Positions 10,255-20,011 of a stretch of 64,000 nucleotides of DNA are shown here, piece after piece (position 1 is the first letter of the stretch; the number at the start of each line of letters is the position of its first letter). The translations under genes and the position numbers were made by a program. Under the pieces are notes generated by a model, which was not told the DNA's origin, made no database searches, and saw nothing but the letters and a program-made list of their open reading frames with translations. Origin of the DNA: Burkholderiales bacterium (GTDB lineage Bacteria; Pseudomonadota; Gammaproteobacteria; Burkholderiales; UBA6910); assembly GCA_026005015.1 (NCBI GenBank), contig BPKG01000003.1, positions 186,001 through 250,000 of the forward strand. The letters are read 5' to 3'.

Positions 10255-10734
10255 GGCGGAGAGCGGCTCAAGCCGGGCATTTCACGCGGGGCTCGGGAGG
10301 ATGGAGGTCCCGAACAACCCGGCGGTGCAAGGGGTACTCAAGCGTTTTGACCCTGACCCGATAACCTTGTCCATCGCGGCTTCCATTTCTGGGGCGTCTT
10401 CATGAAATATCCGGGTTAAGATAGCCTGTCTACAGTCGCCTTAGGGAGGTAGCGGGCAAATGGACGCGCAAGAAGTGTCCAACGAACCTGCGCCCGCATC
10501 ACGACCCGACCCGCCTTGCCGGCACGTGCGCCGGGCACTCTCGCTGCCCGTCGTACCGGCGGGATGCTTCCATCCTATCCGAGGCGTGGATAGCTTCTCA
10601 ACCTTTCCTGTGGTCCCGGCCCATGGGAATCCCCCGTTCGCGGCGGCGAGCGCCCAGGTAGCCGGGGGAAGCAAGCGGGACGGGGCTCAAGGTTGACAGG
10701 CCGTACCCGCCCAACGGACCGTACCCGTATACTT
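10255..10734. other. Intergenic region upstream of the pilus regulator
   Basis: No convincing gene lies here. A 78-codon open frame from 10460 on the plus strand has a GGAGG about ten bases before its ATG but an unremarkable sequence, so I leave it uncalled. A TAAGAT hexamer sits at 10417-10422 without a good -35. Just before the regulator gene, CCGTACCCG occurs twice (10701-10709 and 10719-10727, an 18-base period), overlapping a TATACT hexamer at 10728-10733. This could be an operator and promoter, with transcription starting almost at the start codon. Confidence 0.35.
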
Positions 10735-12240
10735 ATGCGCATGAGTCCCCCCAACCGCCGCCAACCGGCCACCGGCGTCATCGGCGTCCCAGGCCAGCCG
10801 GACGGGAAGCCCGTCCTGCTGGTGGTGGACGATGACAACCTCATCACCGACACCCTGGCCTTCGTCCTAGGACGGGACTTCGAGGTGCACGTGGCCGAGA
10901 CCCGGCCCCATGCCATCAGCCTGGTGCGGCAACTGGATCCGCCCCCCGATCTCGCCCTGGTGGACCTGGGGCTGCCCCCCATCCCCCACCAGCCGGACGA
11001 GGGCTTCCGCCTGATCTCGGAGCTCCTCGCCCATTCCGAGCAGATGAAGATCCTGGTGCTCTCGGGGCAGAACGACGAGGCCAACGCCCGGCATGCCCGG
11101 GCCCTCGGCGCGGTGGACTTCATCGCCAAGCCGTGCGAGCCCGAGGACATCAAGGCCCACCTGATGGCGGCGCTCAACGCCCGGGCCCGGGAGCTGAAGC
11201 GGGAAGAGGAAGCCCTGCCCGGGGAATACGGCATCATCGGCTCGAGCGAGCCGATCCAGAAAATGCGAGAGCAGATCCGCCAGTACGCGCGGGCCCCGTT
11301 CCCGGTGCTGATCGAGGGGGAATCGGGCAGCGGCAAGGAGATGGTGGCGGCGGCGTTGCACAAGCTCTCCGCCAACCCGAGCGCCCCTTATCTCGCCCTC
11401 AATTGCGCCGCCATCTCCCCCAACCTGGTGGAGCCCACCCTGTTCGGCTACGCCAAGGGCTCGTTCACCGGCGCGACCGGCGCCAAGTCCGGCTACTTCG
11501 AGGACGCGAGCGGCGGCACCCTGTTCCTGGACGAGATCGGGGAGCTGCCGTTAGACCTGCAGCCCAAGCTGCTGCGGGTGCTGGAGAACGGCGAGTTCCA
11601 GCGGGTCGGCGAGACCCAGACGCGCAAGAGCAGCGCCCGGGTAATCGCCGCCACCAACCGGGACCTGCGCCAGGAGGTGCGCTCGGGCCGCTTCCGCGCC
11701 GACCTCTACCACCGGCTTTCCGTCTTCACCATCCAGGTGCCGCCCCTGCGGGAACTCGACGGCGATAAGCTCCTGCTGCTGGAGCATTTCCGCCGCTTCT
11801 ACTCCGACCAGGGGGACGCCCAGCCCTTCGAGCTGGCCCCGGACGCCTTGGAGCTGTGGAAACGCTATGCCTTTCCTGGCAACGTGCGGGAGCTACGCAA
11901 CATCGTCATCCGCCTGGTCACCAAGTACGCCGGACGCCAGGTGGACGCCCGCCAGCTCGAGGCGGAGCTAGACGTGAACCTGCCCGCCGCCTCCCCCGAC
12001 GAAGCCATGCTGCAGCGGGATCCGGAGGCCTTGCTGGCCCTCGCCACCCGCCAACTCCAGCGGGAGCGGGAATTCAGCCTGGACCAGACCCTGAAGCTCT
12101 GGGAGCAGAGCTACATCCGGGCCGCTCTCCAGCTCACCCACGGCAACGTGAGCCAGGCGGCGAAGCTCCTGGGGATCAACCGCACCACCCTCTACAGCCG
12201 CATGGAGGCGCGGGGCGAGTCGAGCGACAAGAACGCCTGA
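10735..12240 (+). CDS. Sigma-54-dependent response regulator (NtrC/PrsR-like)
   Basis: The protein (501 residues) has a receiver domain at about residues 20-140 with the phospho-acceptor Asp in [10 protein letters not shown]. An AAA+ sigma-54 interaction domain follows, with Walker A GESGSGKE, Walker [12 protein letters not shown] and the sigma-54 contact loop GSFTGA, a Ser variant of GAFTGA. A C-terminal Fis-type helix-turn-helix ends it ([20 protein letters not shown]). It opens the pilus locus and is the likely activator of the sigma-54 pilin promoter at 26531. The partner kinase may be the one at 24542. Starts at 10735 and 10741 are both possible. Confidence 0.9.
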   Translation: MRMSPPNRRQPATGVIGVPGQPDGKPVLLVVDDDNLITDTLAFVLGRDFEVHVAETRPHAISLVRQLDPPPDLALVDLGLPPIPHQPDEGFRLISELLAHSEQMKILVLSGQNDEANARHARALGAVDFIAKPCEPEDIKAHLMAALNARARELKREEEALPGEYGIIGSSEPIQKMREQIRQYARAPFPVLIEGESGSGKEMVAAALHKLSANPSAPYLALNCAAISPNLVEPTLFGYAKGSFTGATGAKSGYFEDASGGTLFLDEIGELPLDLQPKLLRVLENGEFQRVGETQTRKSSARVIAATNRDLRQEVRSGRFRADLYHRLSVFTIQVPPLRELDGDKLLLLEHFRRFYSDQGDAQPFELAPDALELWKRYAFPGNVRELRNIVIRLVTKYAGRQVDARQLEAELDVNLPAASPDEAMLQRDPEALLALATRQLQREREFSLDQTLKLWEQSYIRAALQLTHGNVSQAAKLLGINRTTLYSRMEARGESSDKNA

Positions 12241-12271
12241 GCCGCGCAATCGTGCATTCAAGTCGCCTCGC

Positions 12272-13702
12272 GTGTATTTAGATCACTTCGGGCTCAGCGA
12301 GCCGCCCTTCAGCATCACCCCCCTCACCGATTTCTTCTACGCTGGCGCCCGCCGGGGCACGACGCTGGAGGCGCTCATTTACGCCCTTACCCACGTGGAG
12401 GGCATTGTCAAGGTGGTGGGCGAAGTGGGCAGCGGAAAGACCATGCTATGCCGGGTGCTGATGGAGCGGCTGCCGCCGGAGGTGGAAACGGTCTATCTGG
12501 GCCACCCCGCCTTGAGCCCGGACGAGCTCCTGTACGCCGTGGCCGACGAGCTGGGCCTCCATCTCGCGGGCGAGCGCCAGACCCAGGCCCTCAAGGCCCT
12601 TTCCCAGGCCCTCATCGACAAACACGCCGCGGGCAAGTACGTGGTGGTGCTGGTGGACGAGGCCCACGCCATGTCCCCGGAGACGCTGGAAGCGCTGCGG
12701 CTGCTCGCCAACCTGGAGACGGGCCGCCACAAGCTCCTGCGCCTCGTGCTGTTCGGCCAGCCGGAGCTGGACGCCCTCCTGGCCCGGCCGGAGATGCGCC
12801 AGCTCCGGGACCGCATCACCCACAGCTTCCAGATGCCGCCCCTGGACGGACCCGCCGTGGGCGAATACCTCATGTTTCGCCTGCGGGCGGCCGGCTACCG
12901 GGGGCCGGACCTCTTCAGCCCGGCGGCCGTGCGGGCAATCGCCCGGGCGTCCCAGGGTCTCACCCGGCGGATCAACGTCCTCGCCGACAAGGCGTTGCTT
13001 GCGGCCTTCGTGGAGGACTCCCATCGGATCGAGCCCCGCCACGTGAAAATGGCCATCCGGGATTCGGCGCTGGCGCCTCGGCGCCGCCCGCCCGTTACCG
13101 CCCTGACCCTCTCCGTCCTGGCGGTGGGGTTCGCAGCGGGCGTCGGCTGGCTCTACCAAGCCCAACCCCTTCCCGGCGCCGATCCGATAGAAGCGCCCCA
13201 GGCGGTGGCTTCCCCCACGACCCAACAATCCCCCTCCGCCCCAGGAGGGCCGCCTTCGCGCCAAGGAGAATCGCCTTCCGCCCCGACGGAGCCCGCCCCC
13301 GGGCGGGTCCAGGATGCCCGACCGGAGTCGCCGGCTTCCGGGGCCTCCTTTTCAGAGCTTGCCCTCGAAGGATACGCCCTGCTGGGTCAACGGGTGGCGG
13401 CGGCGCGGGAGCTCCTGGAAACCCGTCCCGGGGAAAGCTACAGCGTGCAGCTTTTCCTGACCAACGACATCCGGCCGGCGCGCATGGAACGGTTCTTGCA
13501 GCGGGCCCGGGAGCTCATCGACCTGGACAGGATCTACGTGTACCCCACCCGCACCGGCGGCCAGCCCAACTTCACCGTCCTGTACGGCAGCTTCGACTCC
13601 CGGGAGGAAGGCCTGGCGGCCCTGGACCGGCTGCCGCCCGGCTATCGGAGCGAGTTCGCGCCCATCGTGCGCCGGCTGGAAGAAGTCAAGGCCATGCGGT
13701 GA
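12272..13702 (+). CDS. mshM: MSHA biogenesis ATPase MshM (ExeA-like)
   Basis: This 476-residue inner-membrane protein has an N-terminal ExeA/GspA-type AAA+ ATPase (YLDHFGLSEPPFSITP opening, Walker A GEVGSGKT, Walker B VVVLVDEAHAM). A single transmembrane helix follows at about 270-290, then a Pro-rich linker and a C-terminal SPOR-like region that may bind peptidoglycan. It probably helps seat the MshL secretin in the cell wall. GTG start at 12272, 31 bases after the regulator. The C-terminal SPOR-like part is my reading of a weak pattern. Confidence 0.86.
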   Translation: MYLDHFGLSEPPFSITPLTDFFYAGARRGTTLEALIYALTHVEGIVKVVGEVGSGKTMLCRVLMERLPPEVETVYLGHPALSPDELLYAVADELGLHLAGERQTQALKALSQALIDKHAAGKYVVVLVDEAHAMSPETLEALRLLANLETGRHKLLRLVLFGQPELDALLARPEMRQLRDRITHSFQMPPLDGPAVGEYLMFRLRAAGYRGPDLFSPAAVRAIARASQGLTRRINVLADKALLAAFVEDSHRIEPRHVKMAIRDSALAPRRRPPVTALTLSVLAVGFAAGVGWLYQAQPLPGADPIEAPQAVASPTTQQSPSAPGGPPSRQGESPSAPTEPAPGRVQDARPESPASGASFSELALEGYALLGQRVAAARELLETRPGESYSVQLFLTNDIRPARMERFLQRARELIDLDRIYVYPTRTGGQPNFTVLYGSFDSREEGLAALDRLPPGYRSEFAPIVRRLEEVKAMR

Positions 13703-13756
13703 AGAATCGGAGGGCGACAACGTGATAAACCACTTCAGATAATCCTCAATATTGGT

Positions 13757-13785
13757 TTGAATAAAAAAGATTTTCATGCTAGGCT
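13757..13785 (+). promoter_or_regulatory. Candidate sigma-70 promoter of the mshL operon
   Basis: A TTGAAT hexamer at 13757-13762 is followed after 17 bases by TAGGCT at 13780-13785, preceded by TGC as in extended -10 promoters. The stretch is strikingly AT-rich for this genome and sits in the mshM-mshL gap, 37 bases before the mshL start codon. Confidence 0.55.
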
Positions 13786-13821
13786 GAAAATCGCATTCAT
13801 GGGCTTCAGGGAGAAAAAGGG

Positions 13822-15681
13822 GTGAGGCGTTGCGGGCGGTGTTGCTTCGGGCTCGCGCCTAGGGCGAGCCGGTTCCCGGCCGCGGGGCTCCTGGCCGCAG
13901 GCCTTGTCCTGGTCATGGCGGGCTGCGGTACCCAGCCCAGCAAACCCCCCCCGACGGCCCACGTCACCGCCGCCACGGTCCCCCCCAGAACCGGCACCCC
14001 GCCCCCTCCGGTCACCCAGGCTCCCCCGGTGCCGGCGCCCAGACCGTCCCCGAAGCCGGAGACCTTCAGCGTCTCCGTAGTGAACGTCCCGGTGCAGGAG
14101 CTGCTCTTCGCCCTGGCCCGGGACGCGCGGCTCAATATCGACGTGCATCCTAGCATCCAGGGCACGGTCACCCTGAACGCCATCCAGCAGACCCTGCCCC
14201 AGATCCTGGAGCGGATCGCCAAGCAGGTGGACATGCGCTACGAGGTGCAGGACTCCACCCTGGTGGTCATGCCCGACACCCCTTTCCTGCGCAACTACAA
14301 GGTCGATTACGTGAACATGGCCCGGGACGCCACCGCCACCGTGGCCATCGCCACCCAGATCCAGGGGGGCGCGGCCGCCACCGGCACGACCGGCACGGGC
14401 CCCGTGGGCGGACTGGGCCAAGGCAACATCTCCAACACCTCCCTCAACAACACGGCCAAGAACCGCTTCTGGGAGACCCTGGTGCAGAACGTGAAGGACC
14501 TGCTGCGGGAGACCGACAAGCTACTGCCGGAAGGCTCCTACGAAACCGCGGTGGAACAGGGCAGCGTCCAGTCCACCACCGGCACCGGGGCGCCGCCCCC
14601 CGCCACCCGCGGCAGCCGGGAGCCGGGGATTTATTCCAGCCCCAACCCCGCCGCGGTGCAGAGCGAAGGCACCACGGTGATCCGCCGCGCCACGTTCCGC
14701 GAGGCGGCCTCCGTCATCGCCAACCCGGAGACCGGGGTCCTTTCCATCCGCGCCACCGCCCGCCAGCACGAGAAGATCCAGGAGTTCCTGGACCAGGTAA
14801 TGGCAAGCGCCCGGCGGCAGGTGCTGATCGAGGCCACGGTGGTGGAAGTGAACCTGTCGGACAACTACCAGCAGGGCATCGACTGGCGCGCCTTCGTCAA
14901 GGCGGGGGGCCAATGGACGCTCCAGCAGCAGACTCTCTCCACCCTGCCGAGTGCGATCGGCTCGACCCTCTTCACCGGCACCTATTCGGGCAGCGACGAC
15001 TTCTCGGCCACCCTGAAGCTGCTGGAGTCCTTCGGCACGGTGAAGGTGCTCTCCAGCCCCAAGCTGTCGGTCATCAACAACCAGACGGCGCTGCTCAAGG
15101 TGGTGGAGAACCGGGTCTATTTCACCGTGAAGGCGGATACGGTCACCACCGCCAACGTGGGCACCGTCACCACCTTCACCACCACGCCCAACACGGTGTC
15201 GGTGGGCTTCGTGATGAGCGTCACCCCCCAGATCTCGGCAGCCGACACGGTCATCCTCAACGTGCGCCCCACGGTCTCCCGCATCACCGGGTTCGTCAAC
15301 GATCCCAATCCGAGCCTCCTGATTCCCAACCGGATCCCGGAGATCCAGACCCGGGAGATGGAGTCGGTGATCCGGGTCGCCAGCGGCGACGTGGCGGTCA
15401 TGGGCGGGCTCATGCAGGACGGCATCGAGAACAAGGACGACACGGTGCCCGGCCTGGCCCAGATTCCCTTGCTGGGGGAGATCTTCACCGCCCGCAACGA
15501 CACCCGGACCAAGACCGAGCTGGTGGTGTTCCTGCGGCCCACCGTGATCCGCAACGCCAGCCTGGACGGGGACTACGCCCATTTGCGGCCCCTGCTGCCC
15601 GGGGACAACTTCCTGGACTCGCCGCGCTTCGACAATTTCTTCGGTTCGGGGCGGGCGCGGCTGCCCCTGATTGAGCCATGA
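13822..15681 (+). CDS. mshL: MSHA-type pilus secretin MshL
   Basis: MshL forms the outer-membrane ring through which the pilus exits. The 619-residue protein starts with a lipoprotein signal (lipobox LVMAGC, Cys about residue 34). A Pro-rich linker and a secretin N-terminal (STN) domain near residues 75-150 follow, then the secretin core with the VASGDVAVMGGLMQD and VPGLAQIPLLGEIF motifs. GTG start at 13822 with a purine-rich ribosome site. Its stop overlaps the mshN start by four bases. Confidence 0.93.
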   Translation: MRRCGRCCFGLAPRASRFPAAGLLAAGLVLVMAGCGTQPSKPPPTAHVTAATVPPRTGTPPPPVTQAPPVPAPRPSPKPETFSVSVVNVPVQELLFALARDARLNIDVHPSIQGTVTLNAIQQTLPQILERIAKQVDMRYEVQDSTLVVMPDTPFLRNYKVDYVNMARDATATVAIATQIQGGAAATGTTGTGPVGGLGQGNISNTSLNNTAKNRFWETLVQNVKDLLRETDKLLPEGSYETAVEQGSVQSTTGTGAPPPATRGSREPGIYSSPNPAAVQSEGTTVIRRATFREAASVIANPETGVLSIRATARQHEKIQEFLDQVMASARRQVLIEATVVEVNLSDNYQQGIDWRAFVKAGGQWTLQQQTLSTLPSAIGSTLFTGTYSGSDDFSATLKLLESFGTVKVLSSPKLSVINNQTALLKVVENRVYFTVKADTVTTANVGTVTTFTTTPNTVSVGFVMSVTPQISAADTVILNVRPTVSRITGFVNDPNPSLLIPNRIPEIQTREMESVIRVASGDVAVMGGLMQDGIENKDDTVPGLAQIPLLGEIFTARNDTRTKTELVVFLRPTVIRNASLDGDYAHLRPLLPGDNFLDSPRFDNFFGSGRARLPLIEP

Positions 15682-16991
15682 GCCTGCTCCTGGACGCCCT
15701 CAAGCGGGCCGAACTGGAAAAGCGGAAAAATGACGGCCCTGCGTCCGCCCCGCAAGGGGGCGCGGGGACCGCCGGCGCCGGGGACCCGGGCGGGGGGAAG
15801 TCCCCTTCCCCGGCCTCGCCCGCTCCCCGGCTGGAGCTTAGCCTGGAGGAACCGCCCCCACGGACGGGACCGCTCCCCGCCGCCGGCGGAGCCGTCCTGC
15901 CCGGCGCGGGAGCGGCCGAGAGGGCCGGCGCCGAGCGGTTGTTCGAAGCCAAGGCCCTTCCGGGCGCCTCCAAAGCCTGGCTGCTGGGGTTCGCCGCCAT
16001 CGCCCTGGCCTCCGCCCTGGGGGGAGGGCTATACATCTGGCGGGAGATGTCCCGGCCGCCCCTCCTCGCCGCCGCACCGGCGAGCGACCCGCCGCCCGCC
16101 CGGATAGCCCCCGCAGCGATTCCTCCCTCCCAAGCGCCCGTCGCGCAGACGCCCGCGACCGCCCCCACCGACCGGAACCCGGTGCCGGAAAGGAGCCCGG
16201 CCGGCCCCGAATCCGCCTCTTCGCGTCTAGCGCCGCCGCCCGAGCCTAGGGACGCGCCGAGTAAGCCTTCTTCCAACCCGCCCCCACCGGGCAAAGCCGA
16301 AGGCCAGGCGGCGCTTAAGCCTCCGCCGGCCCGGGCCGCCGGGCCTGGGGTGGAAAGCGAGCCGGCCGCTGCCGATCCCCGCATCCGCATCGAGCGCGCC
16401 TCCGCCCCGTCCGGAGTGGACCCGGCCCTCGCCCAAGCGTACCAGGCCCTCCAGGCGGGAGACTTGAGCGCCGCGGAAGGGCACTATCGGTCGCTCCTGG
16501 TCAGGGACCGGCGCAACCGGGACGCCCTTCTGGGACTCGCGGCCATCGCCGTGAAGCGGGGCGATCCCGACGCGGCCCGGCGCTATTACCGCCAGGCGCT
16601 CGCCCTGGACCCCCGGGATCCCCTGGCCACGGCAGGGCTCGCGGCGCTGGACGGGCCGGCCCTGGATCCCGCGGCCCTGGAAAGTCGGCTGAAGATCCTG
16701 CTGGCGGGACAGCCCGAGGCCGCCGCCCTTCATTTCGCCCTGGGCAACCTCTACGCTGCCCAGTCCCGTTGGAGCGAAGCCCAGCAGGCCTATTTCCAGG
16801 CGTTCAAGCTGGAACCCGGTAACGCCGATTACGCCTATAACCTGGCCGTCAGCCTGGACCACTTGAACGAGGCGGCGCTGGCGGGACAATACTACCAACG
16901 CGCCCTGGCTCTGGCCGGGAGCAGCGTGGCCGCCTTCGATCCCTCCCGGGTGGAGGCGCGGCTCCGAGAACTCGGGAAGTCGAAAGAATAG
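15678..16991 (+). CDS. mshN: MSHA biogenesis protein MshN (TPR protein)
   Basis: The 437-residue protein begins MSLLLDALKRAELEK, the usual start of GspB/MshN-like proteins. It has one transmembrane helix at about residues 97-117, a long Pro/Ala-rich periplasmic linker (about 120-245) and C-terminal tetratricopeptide repeats from about residue 250. It is anchored in the inner membrane and probably helps connect or assemble the pilus machine. It is translationally coupled to mshL. Confidence 0.85.
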   Translation: MSLLLDALKRAELEKRKNDGPASAPQGGAGTAGAGDPGGGKSPSPASPAPRLELSLEEPPPRTGPLPAAGGAVLPGAGAAERAGAERLFEAKALPGASKAWLLGFAAIALASALGGGLYIWREMSRPPLLAAAPASDPPPARIAPAAIPPSQAPVAQTPATAPTDRNPVPERSPAGPESASSRLAPPPEPRDAPSKPSSNPPPPGKAEGQAALKPPPARAAGPGVESEPAAADPRIRIERASAPSGVDPALAQAYQALQAGDLSAAEGHYRSLLVRDRRNRDALLGLAAIAVKRGDPDAARRYYRQALALDPRDPLATAGLAALDGPALDPAALESRLKILLAGQPEAAALHFALGNLYAAQSRWSEAQQAYFQAFKLEPGNADYAYNLAVSLDHLNEAALAGQYYQRALALAGSSVAAFDPSRVEARLRELGKSKE

Positions 16992-16997
16992 ACCCCG

Positions 16998-17022
16998 CCC
17001 CCGTCCGGGATCCGGACGGGGC
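16998..17022. terminator. Strong GC hairpin between mshN and mshE
   Basis: The sequence forms a stem of about ten pairs around the centre GGATCC, with arms rich in CCCCGTCCGG and CCGGACGGGG. There is no T-run after it, so it is not a classic rho-independent terminator. It may cause pausing or protect the transcript end. Confidence 0.35.
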
Positions 17023-17045
17023 GACGGGCTTCCCACCCTCGCAAA

Positions 17046-17061
17046 AGGCACGGTTTTTGCG
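17046..17061 (+). promoter_or_regulatory. Possible sigma-54 promoter before mshE
   Basis: AGGCACGGTTTTTGCG has the GG and GC dinucleotides of a -24/-12 promoter separated by exactly ten bases. The predicted transcription start would fall within about two bases of the mshE start codon, which would make the message leaderless. The spacing supports the call, but the start position weakens it. Confidence 0.35.
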
Positions 17062-17073
17062 AACTTTTCTGGC

Positions 17074-18789
17074 ATGTCCGCCCTGGAACAAACCCTAAGC
17101 CAACGCCCCCTCGGCCAGCTTCTGGTGGAGAAGGGCGTCATCAGCGAAGACCAGCTTCGCATTGCCCTCCAGGAACAAAACAAGAACCACCTGCCCCTGG
17201 GGCGGCTGATGGTGGCCCTCGGCTTCCTCTCGGAAGCCACCATCCGGGACGTGCTGTCGGAGAGCCTGGGGCAGGAGAGCGTCGACCTCGCCAAGGTGAT
17301 CGTCGACGCCCAGGCGATCAAGCTGATCCCGAAAGAGGTGGCCCGGCGCTACGCGATCCTGCCCATCGCCGTGGACCACAACCGGCGCCAGCTCACCATC
17401 GCCATCGCCGACCCGGACAACATCATCGCCCTGGACCAGGTGCGTGCCCTGGTCAAGGAGGACTACCGCATCCAGCAGCTTCTCGCCGCCGAATCCGACA
17501 TCCTGCGGGCGATCGACCAGTACTACGGCTTCGAGCTGTCCATCGACGGCATCCTGCACGAGATCGAGCCCGGCGAGATGGACTACCAGACCCCGCTCGT
17601 CGGAGTCAACGAGTTCAGCCAGCCGGTGGTGCGCCTGATCGACGCCCTGCTCTCGGACGCCGTGCAGCGGGGCGCCTCCGACATCCACTTCGAGCCGGAG
17701 CACAGTTTCCTTCGCATCCGCTACCGCATCGACGGGGTGTTGCGCCAGGTGAGAAGCCTGCACAAGTCCTACTGGCCGGCCATGGTGGTGCGGCTCAAGG
17801 TGATGAGCGGCATGAACATCGCCGAGACCCGGGCGCCCCAGGACGGCCATATTTCCCTGCGGCTGTCGGGCCGGTTGATCGATTTCCGCGTCGCCTCCCA
17901 CCCTACCACCTACGGCGAGAACATGGTGTTGCGGGTGCTGGACCGGCAGAAGGGCATCGTGCCGCTGGACATGCTGGGCCTGCACGAACAGGCCCTGGCC
18001 ACCTTGAAGATCATGATCGCCCGCCCCGAGGGCATCATCTTGGTGACCGGCCCCACCGGCAGCGGCAAGACCACGACCCTCTATTCCATCCTCAACCACA
18101 TCAACACCGACGGGGTCAACATCATGACCCTGGAGGATCCGGTGGAATACCCCATGCCCCTCATTCGCCAGACCTCGGTCAACGAGACGGCCAAGCTCGA
18201 CTTCGCCAGCGGCATCCGCTCCATGCTGCGCCAGGACCCGGACGTGATCCTGGTGGGCGAGATCCGCGACCATCCCACTGCGGAGATGGCCTTCCGCGCC
18301 GCCATGACCGGCCACCAGGTGTACTCCACCCTGCACACCAACTCCGCCATCGGCGTCGTGCCGCGCCTGCTGGACATCGGCATACTGCCCGACATCATGG
18401 CGGGCAACATCATCGGAGTCATCGCCCAGCGGCTGGTGCGGGTGCTGTGCCATCACTGCAAGAAACCCCACCGGCCGGGCGAGCTGGAGCGGCGCCTGCT
18501 CGGTTTCGAGCGCGACGAGGCGCCGCCCACCATCTACCGGGCAGCGGGCTGCGAGCTGTGCGACCACCAGGGCTACAGCGGCCGCATCGCGGTGATGGAG
18601 CTGCTCAAGATGGACGAGGATCTGGACGAGCTGGTGGCGCGCCGGGCCACGGCCCGGGAGATCCGCACCATGGCTCTCGCCAAGGGATTCCGCCCCTTGG
18701 CCGAGGATGCGATCCAGCGGGTGCTGGAGGGCGTGACCTCCCTAGACGAGGTGCTGCGGGTGATCGACCTCACCAACCGGCTCGCGTAA
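17074..18789 (+). CDS. mshE: Pilus extension ATPase MshE
   Basis: MshE is the cytoplasmic hexameric ATPase that drives pilus extension. The 571-residue protein has two MshEN repeats at the N-terminus (about residues 10-65: RPLGQLLVEKGVISEDQL and LPLGRLMVALGFLSE), the known cyclic-di-GMP-binding fold. A GspE ATPase core follows with Walker A GPTGSGKTTT and Walker B ILVGEIRD. The tetracysteine zinc site is intact as CHHC and CELC. Pilus output is therefore expected to respond to c-di-GMP. Confidence 0.96.
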   Translation: MSALEQTLSQRPLGQLLVEKGVISEDQLRIALQEQNKNHLPLGRLMVALGFLSEATIRDVLSESLGQESVDLAKVIVDAQAIKLIPKEVARRYAILPIAVDHNRRQLTIAIADPDNIIALDQVRALVKEDYRIQQLLAAESDILRAIDQYYGFELSIDGILHEIEPGEMDYQTPLVGVNEFSQPVVRLIDALLSDAVQRGASDIHFEPEHSFLRIRYRIDGVLRQVRSLHKSYWPAMVVRLKVMSGMNIAETRAPQDGHISLRLSGRLIDFRVASHPTTYGENMVLRVLDRQKGIVPLDMLGLHEQALATLKIMIARPEGIILVTGPTGSGKTTTLYSILNHINTDGVNIMTLEDPVEYPMPLIRQTSVNETAKLDFASGIRSMLRQDPDVILVGEIRDHPTAEMAFRAAMTGHQVYSTLHTNSAIGVVPRLLDIGILPDIMAGNIIGVIAQRLVRVLCHHCKKPHRPGELERRLLGFERDEAPPTIYRAAGCELCDHQGYSGRIAVMELLKMDEDLDELVARRATAREIRTMALAKGFRPLAEDAIQRVLEGVTSLDEVLRVIDLTNRLA

Positions 18790-18808
18790 AACCCGCGTTA
18801 AAACCGCC

Positions 18809-20011
18809 ATGGCCCTCTACCAGTACGTCGCCGTCGATCCCGTCGGCAAACGCGTCCGCGGCATGCAGGACGCCGCCAACCCGGTGGATCTGGAGCTGCG
18901 GCTCAAGCGCGGGGGGCTCGACCTCATCTCCGCACGGCCGGCCCGGGCGAACCAGCTCGCCCTCGGGCGCCGGGTGCGGCGCCAGGAGCTCATCACCTTC
19001 TTCTTCAACCTGGAGAGCCTCACCCGGGCCGGTGTGCCTCTGCTGGAGAGCCTGGCCGACCTGCGCGACACGATGAACGACCCGGCGTTTCGCCAGATCA
19101 TCGCCAACATGATCGAGGGCGTGGAGGGAGGACAGCGCCTGTCCCAGGCCATGGCCCCGTATCCCCGGGTGTTCGAGCCGGTCCACGTGAGCCTGGTGCG
19201 CGCGGGCGAGCAGAGCGGCCGGCTCTCCGAGGTGTTCGGCCATATCACCGAAAGCCTCAAGTGGCAGGACGAGCTGGCCGCCCAGACCCGGCAGGTCATG
19301 CTCTACCCGGCCATGGTCTTGGCGGTGGTGCTCGCCGTGTTCCTGTTTCTGATGATGTACCTGGTGCCCCAGCTTGCCGGCTTCATGCAAAACATCGGCC
19401 AGGCAATCCCGCCCCAGACCAGGCTCCTGATCGCGTTATCGAACGCCGTCGTGGGCTATTGGTACCTCATCGCCGGACTGCTGGCGGGGGCGGCCGCCGG
19501 GATCTGGCTGGGCGGGCGCTTCATGCCCGGTCTGGAGAGCCGCATCGACCGCTTGAAGCTCAGGCTCTGGGTCGTGGGGCCGATCCTGCACAAGATCATC
19601 CTGGCCCGCTTCGCCAACACCTTCGCCATGATGTATGCCTCGGGCATCTCGATCCTGGAGTGCATCGCCGCCGCCCGGGACATCGCCGGCAACCGGGTGG
19701 TGGCGGCGAGCCTGGAGCAGGTCGGCCGGCGCATCGAAGAGGGCAAGAACCTCACCCAGAGCTTCGCCGAGGTGGGCCTCTTTCCGCCCCTGGTACTGCG
19801 CATGCTGCGGGTGGGCGAGGCGACTGGCGCTTTGGACAAGGCGCTGCTCAACGTCACCTACTTCTACGACCGGGACGTGCGCGAATCGGTGAAACGGATC
19901 CAGACCATGATCGGCCCCCTCCTCACCCTGGTGCTGGGAGCGCTCTTGGGCTGGGTCATGTTCTCGGTGCTCATGCCCGTGTACGACGTCATCAGCAGGA
20001 CCCGGTTCTGA
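18809..20011 (+). CDS. mshG: Pilus platform protein MshG (GspF/PilC family)
   Basis: The 400-residue inner-membrane platform protein has two T2SSF domains (about residues 67-190 and 270-392) and three hydrophobic helices. The family stretches FFFNLESLTRAGVPL and FANTFAMMYASGISILE mark the repeated domains. It should bind MshE and anchor pilus assembly. The final A of its TGA stop is the first base of the next gene's ATG. Confidence 0.95.
   Translation: MALYQYVAVDPVGKRVRGMQDAANPVDLELRLKRGGLDLISARPARANQLALGRRVRRQELITFFFNLESLTRAGVPLLESLADLRDTMNDPAFRQIIANMIEGVEGGQRLSQAMAPYPRVFEPVHVSLVRAGEQSGRLSEVFGHITESLKWQDELAAQTRQVMLYPAMVLAVVLAVFLFLMMYLVPQLAGFMQNIGQAIPPQTRLLIALSNAVVGYWYLIAGLLAGAAAGIWLGGRFMPGLESRIDRLKLRLWVVGPILHKIILARFANTFAMMYASGISILECIAAARDIAGNRVVAASLEQVGRRIEEGKNLTQSFAEVGLFPPLVLRMLRVGEATGALDKALLNVTYFYDRDVRESVKRIQTMIGPLLTLVLGALLGWVMFSVLMPVYDVISRTRF

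Noticed and set aside
10460-10696. A 78-codon open frame with a GGAGG before its ATG
   Set aside because: The sequence is unremarkable and Pro/Ala-rich, and nothing in context supports it.
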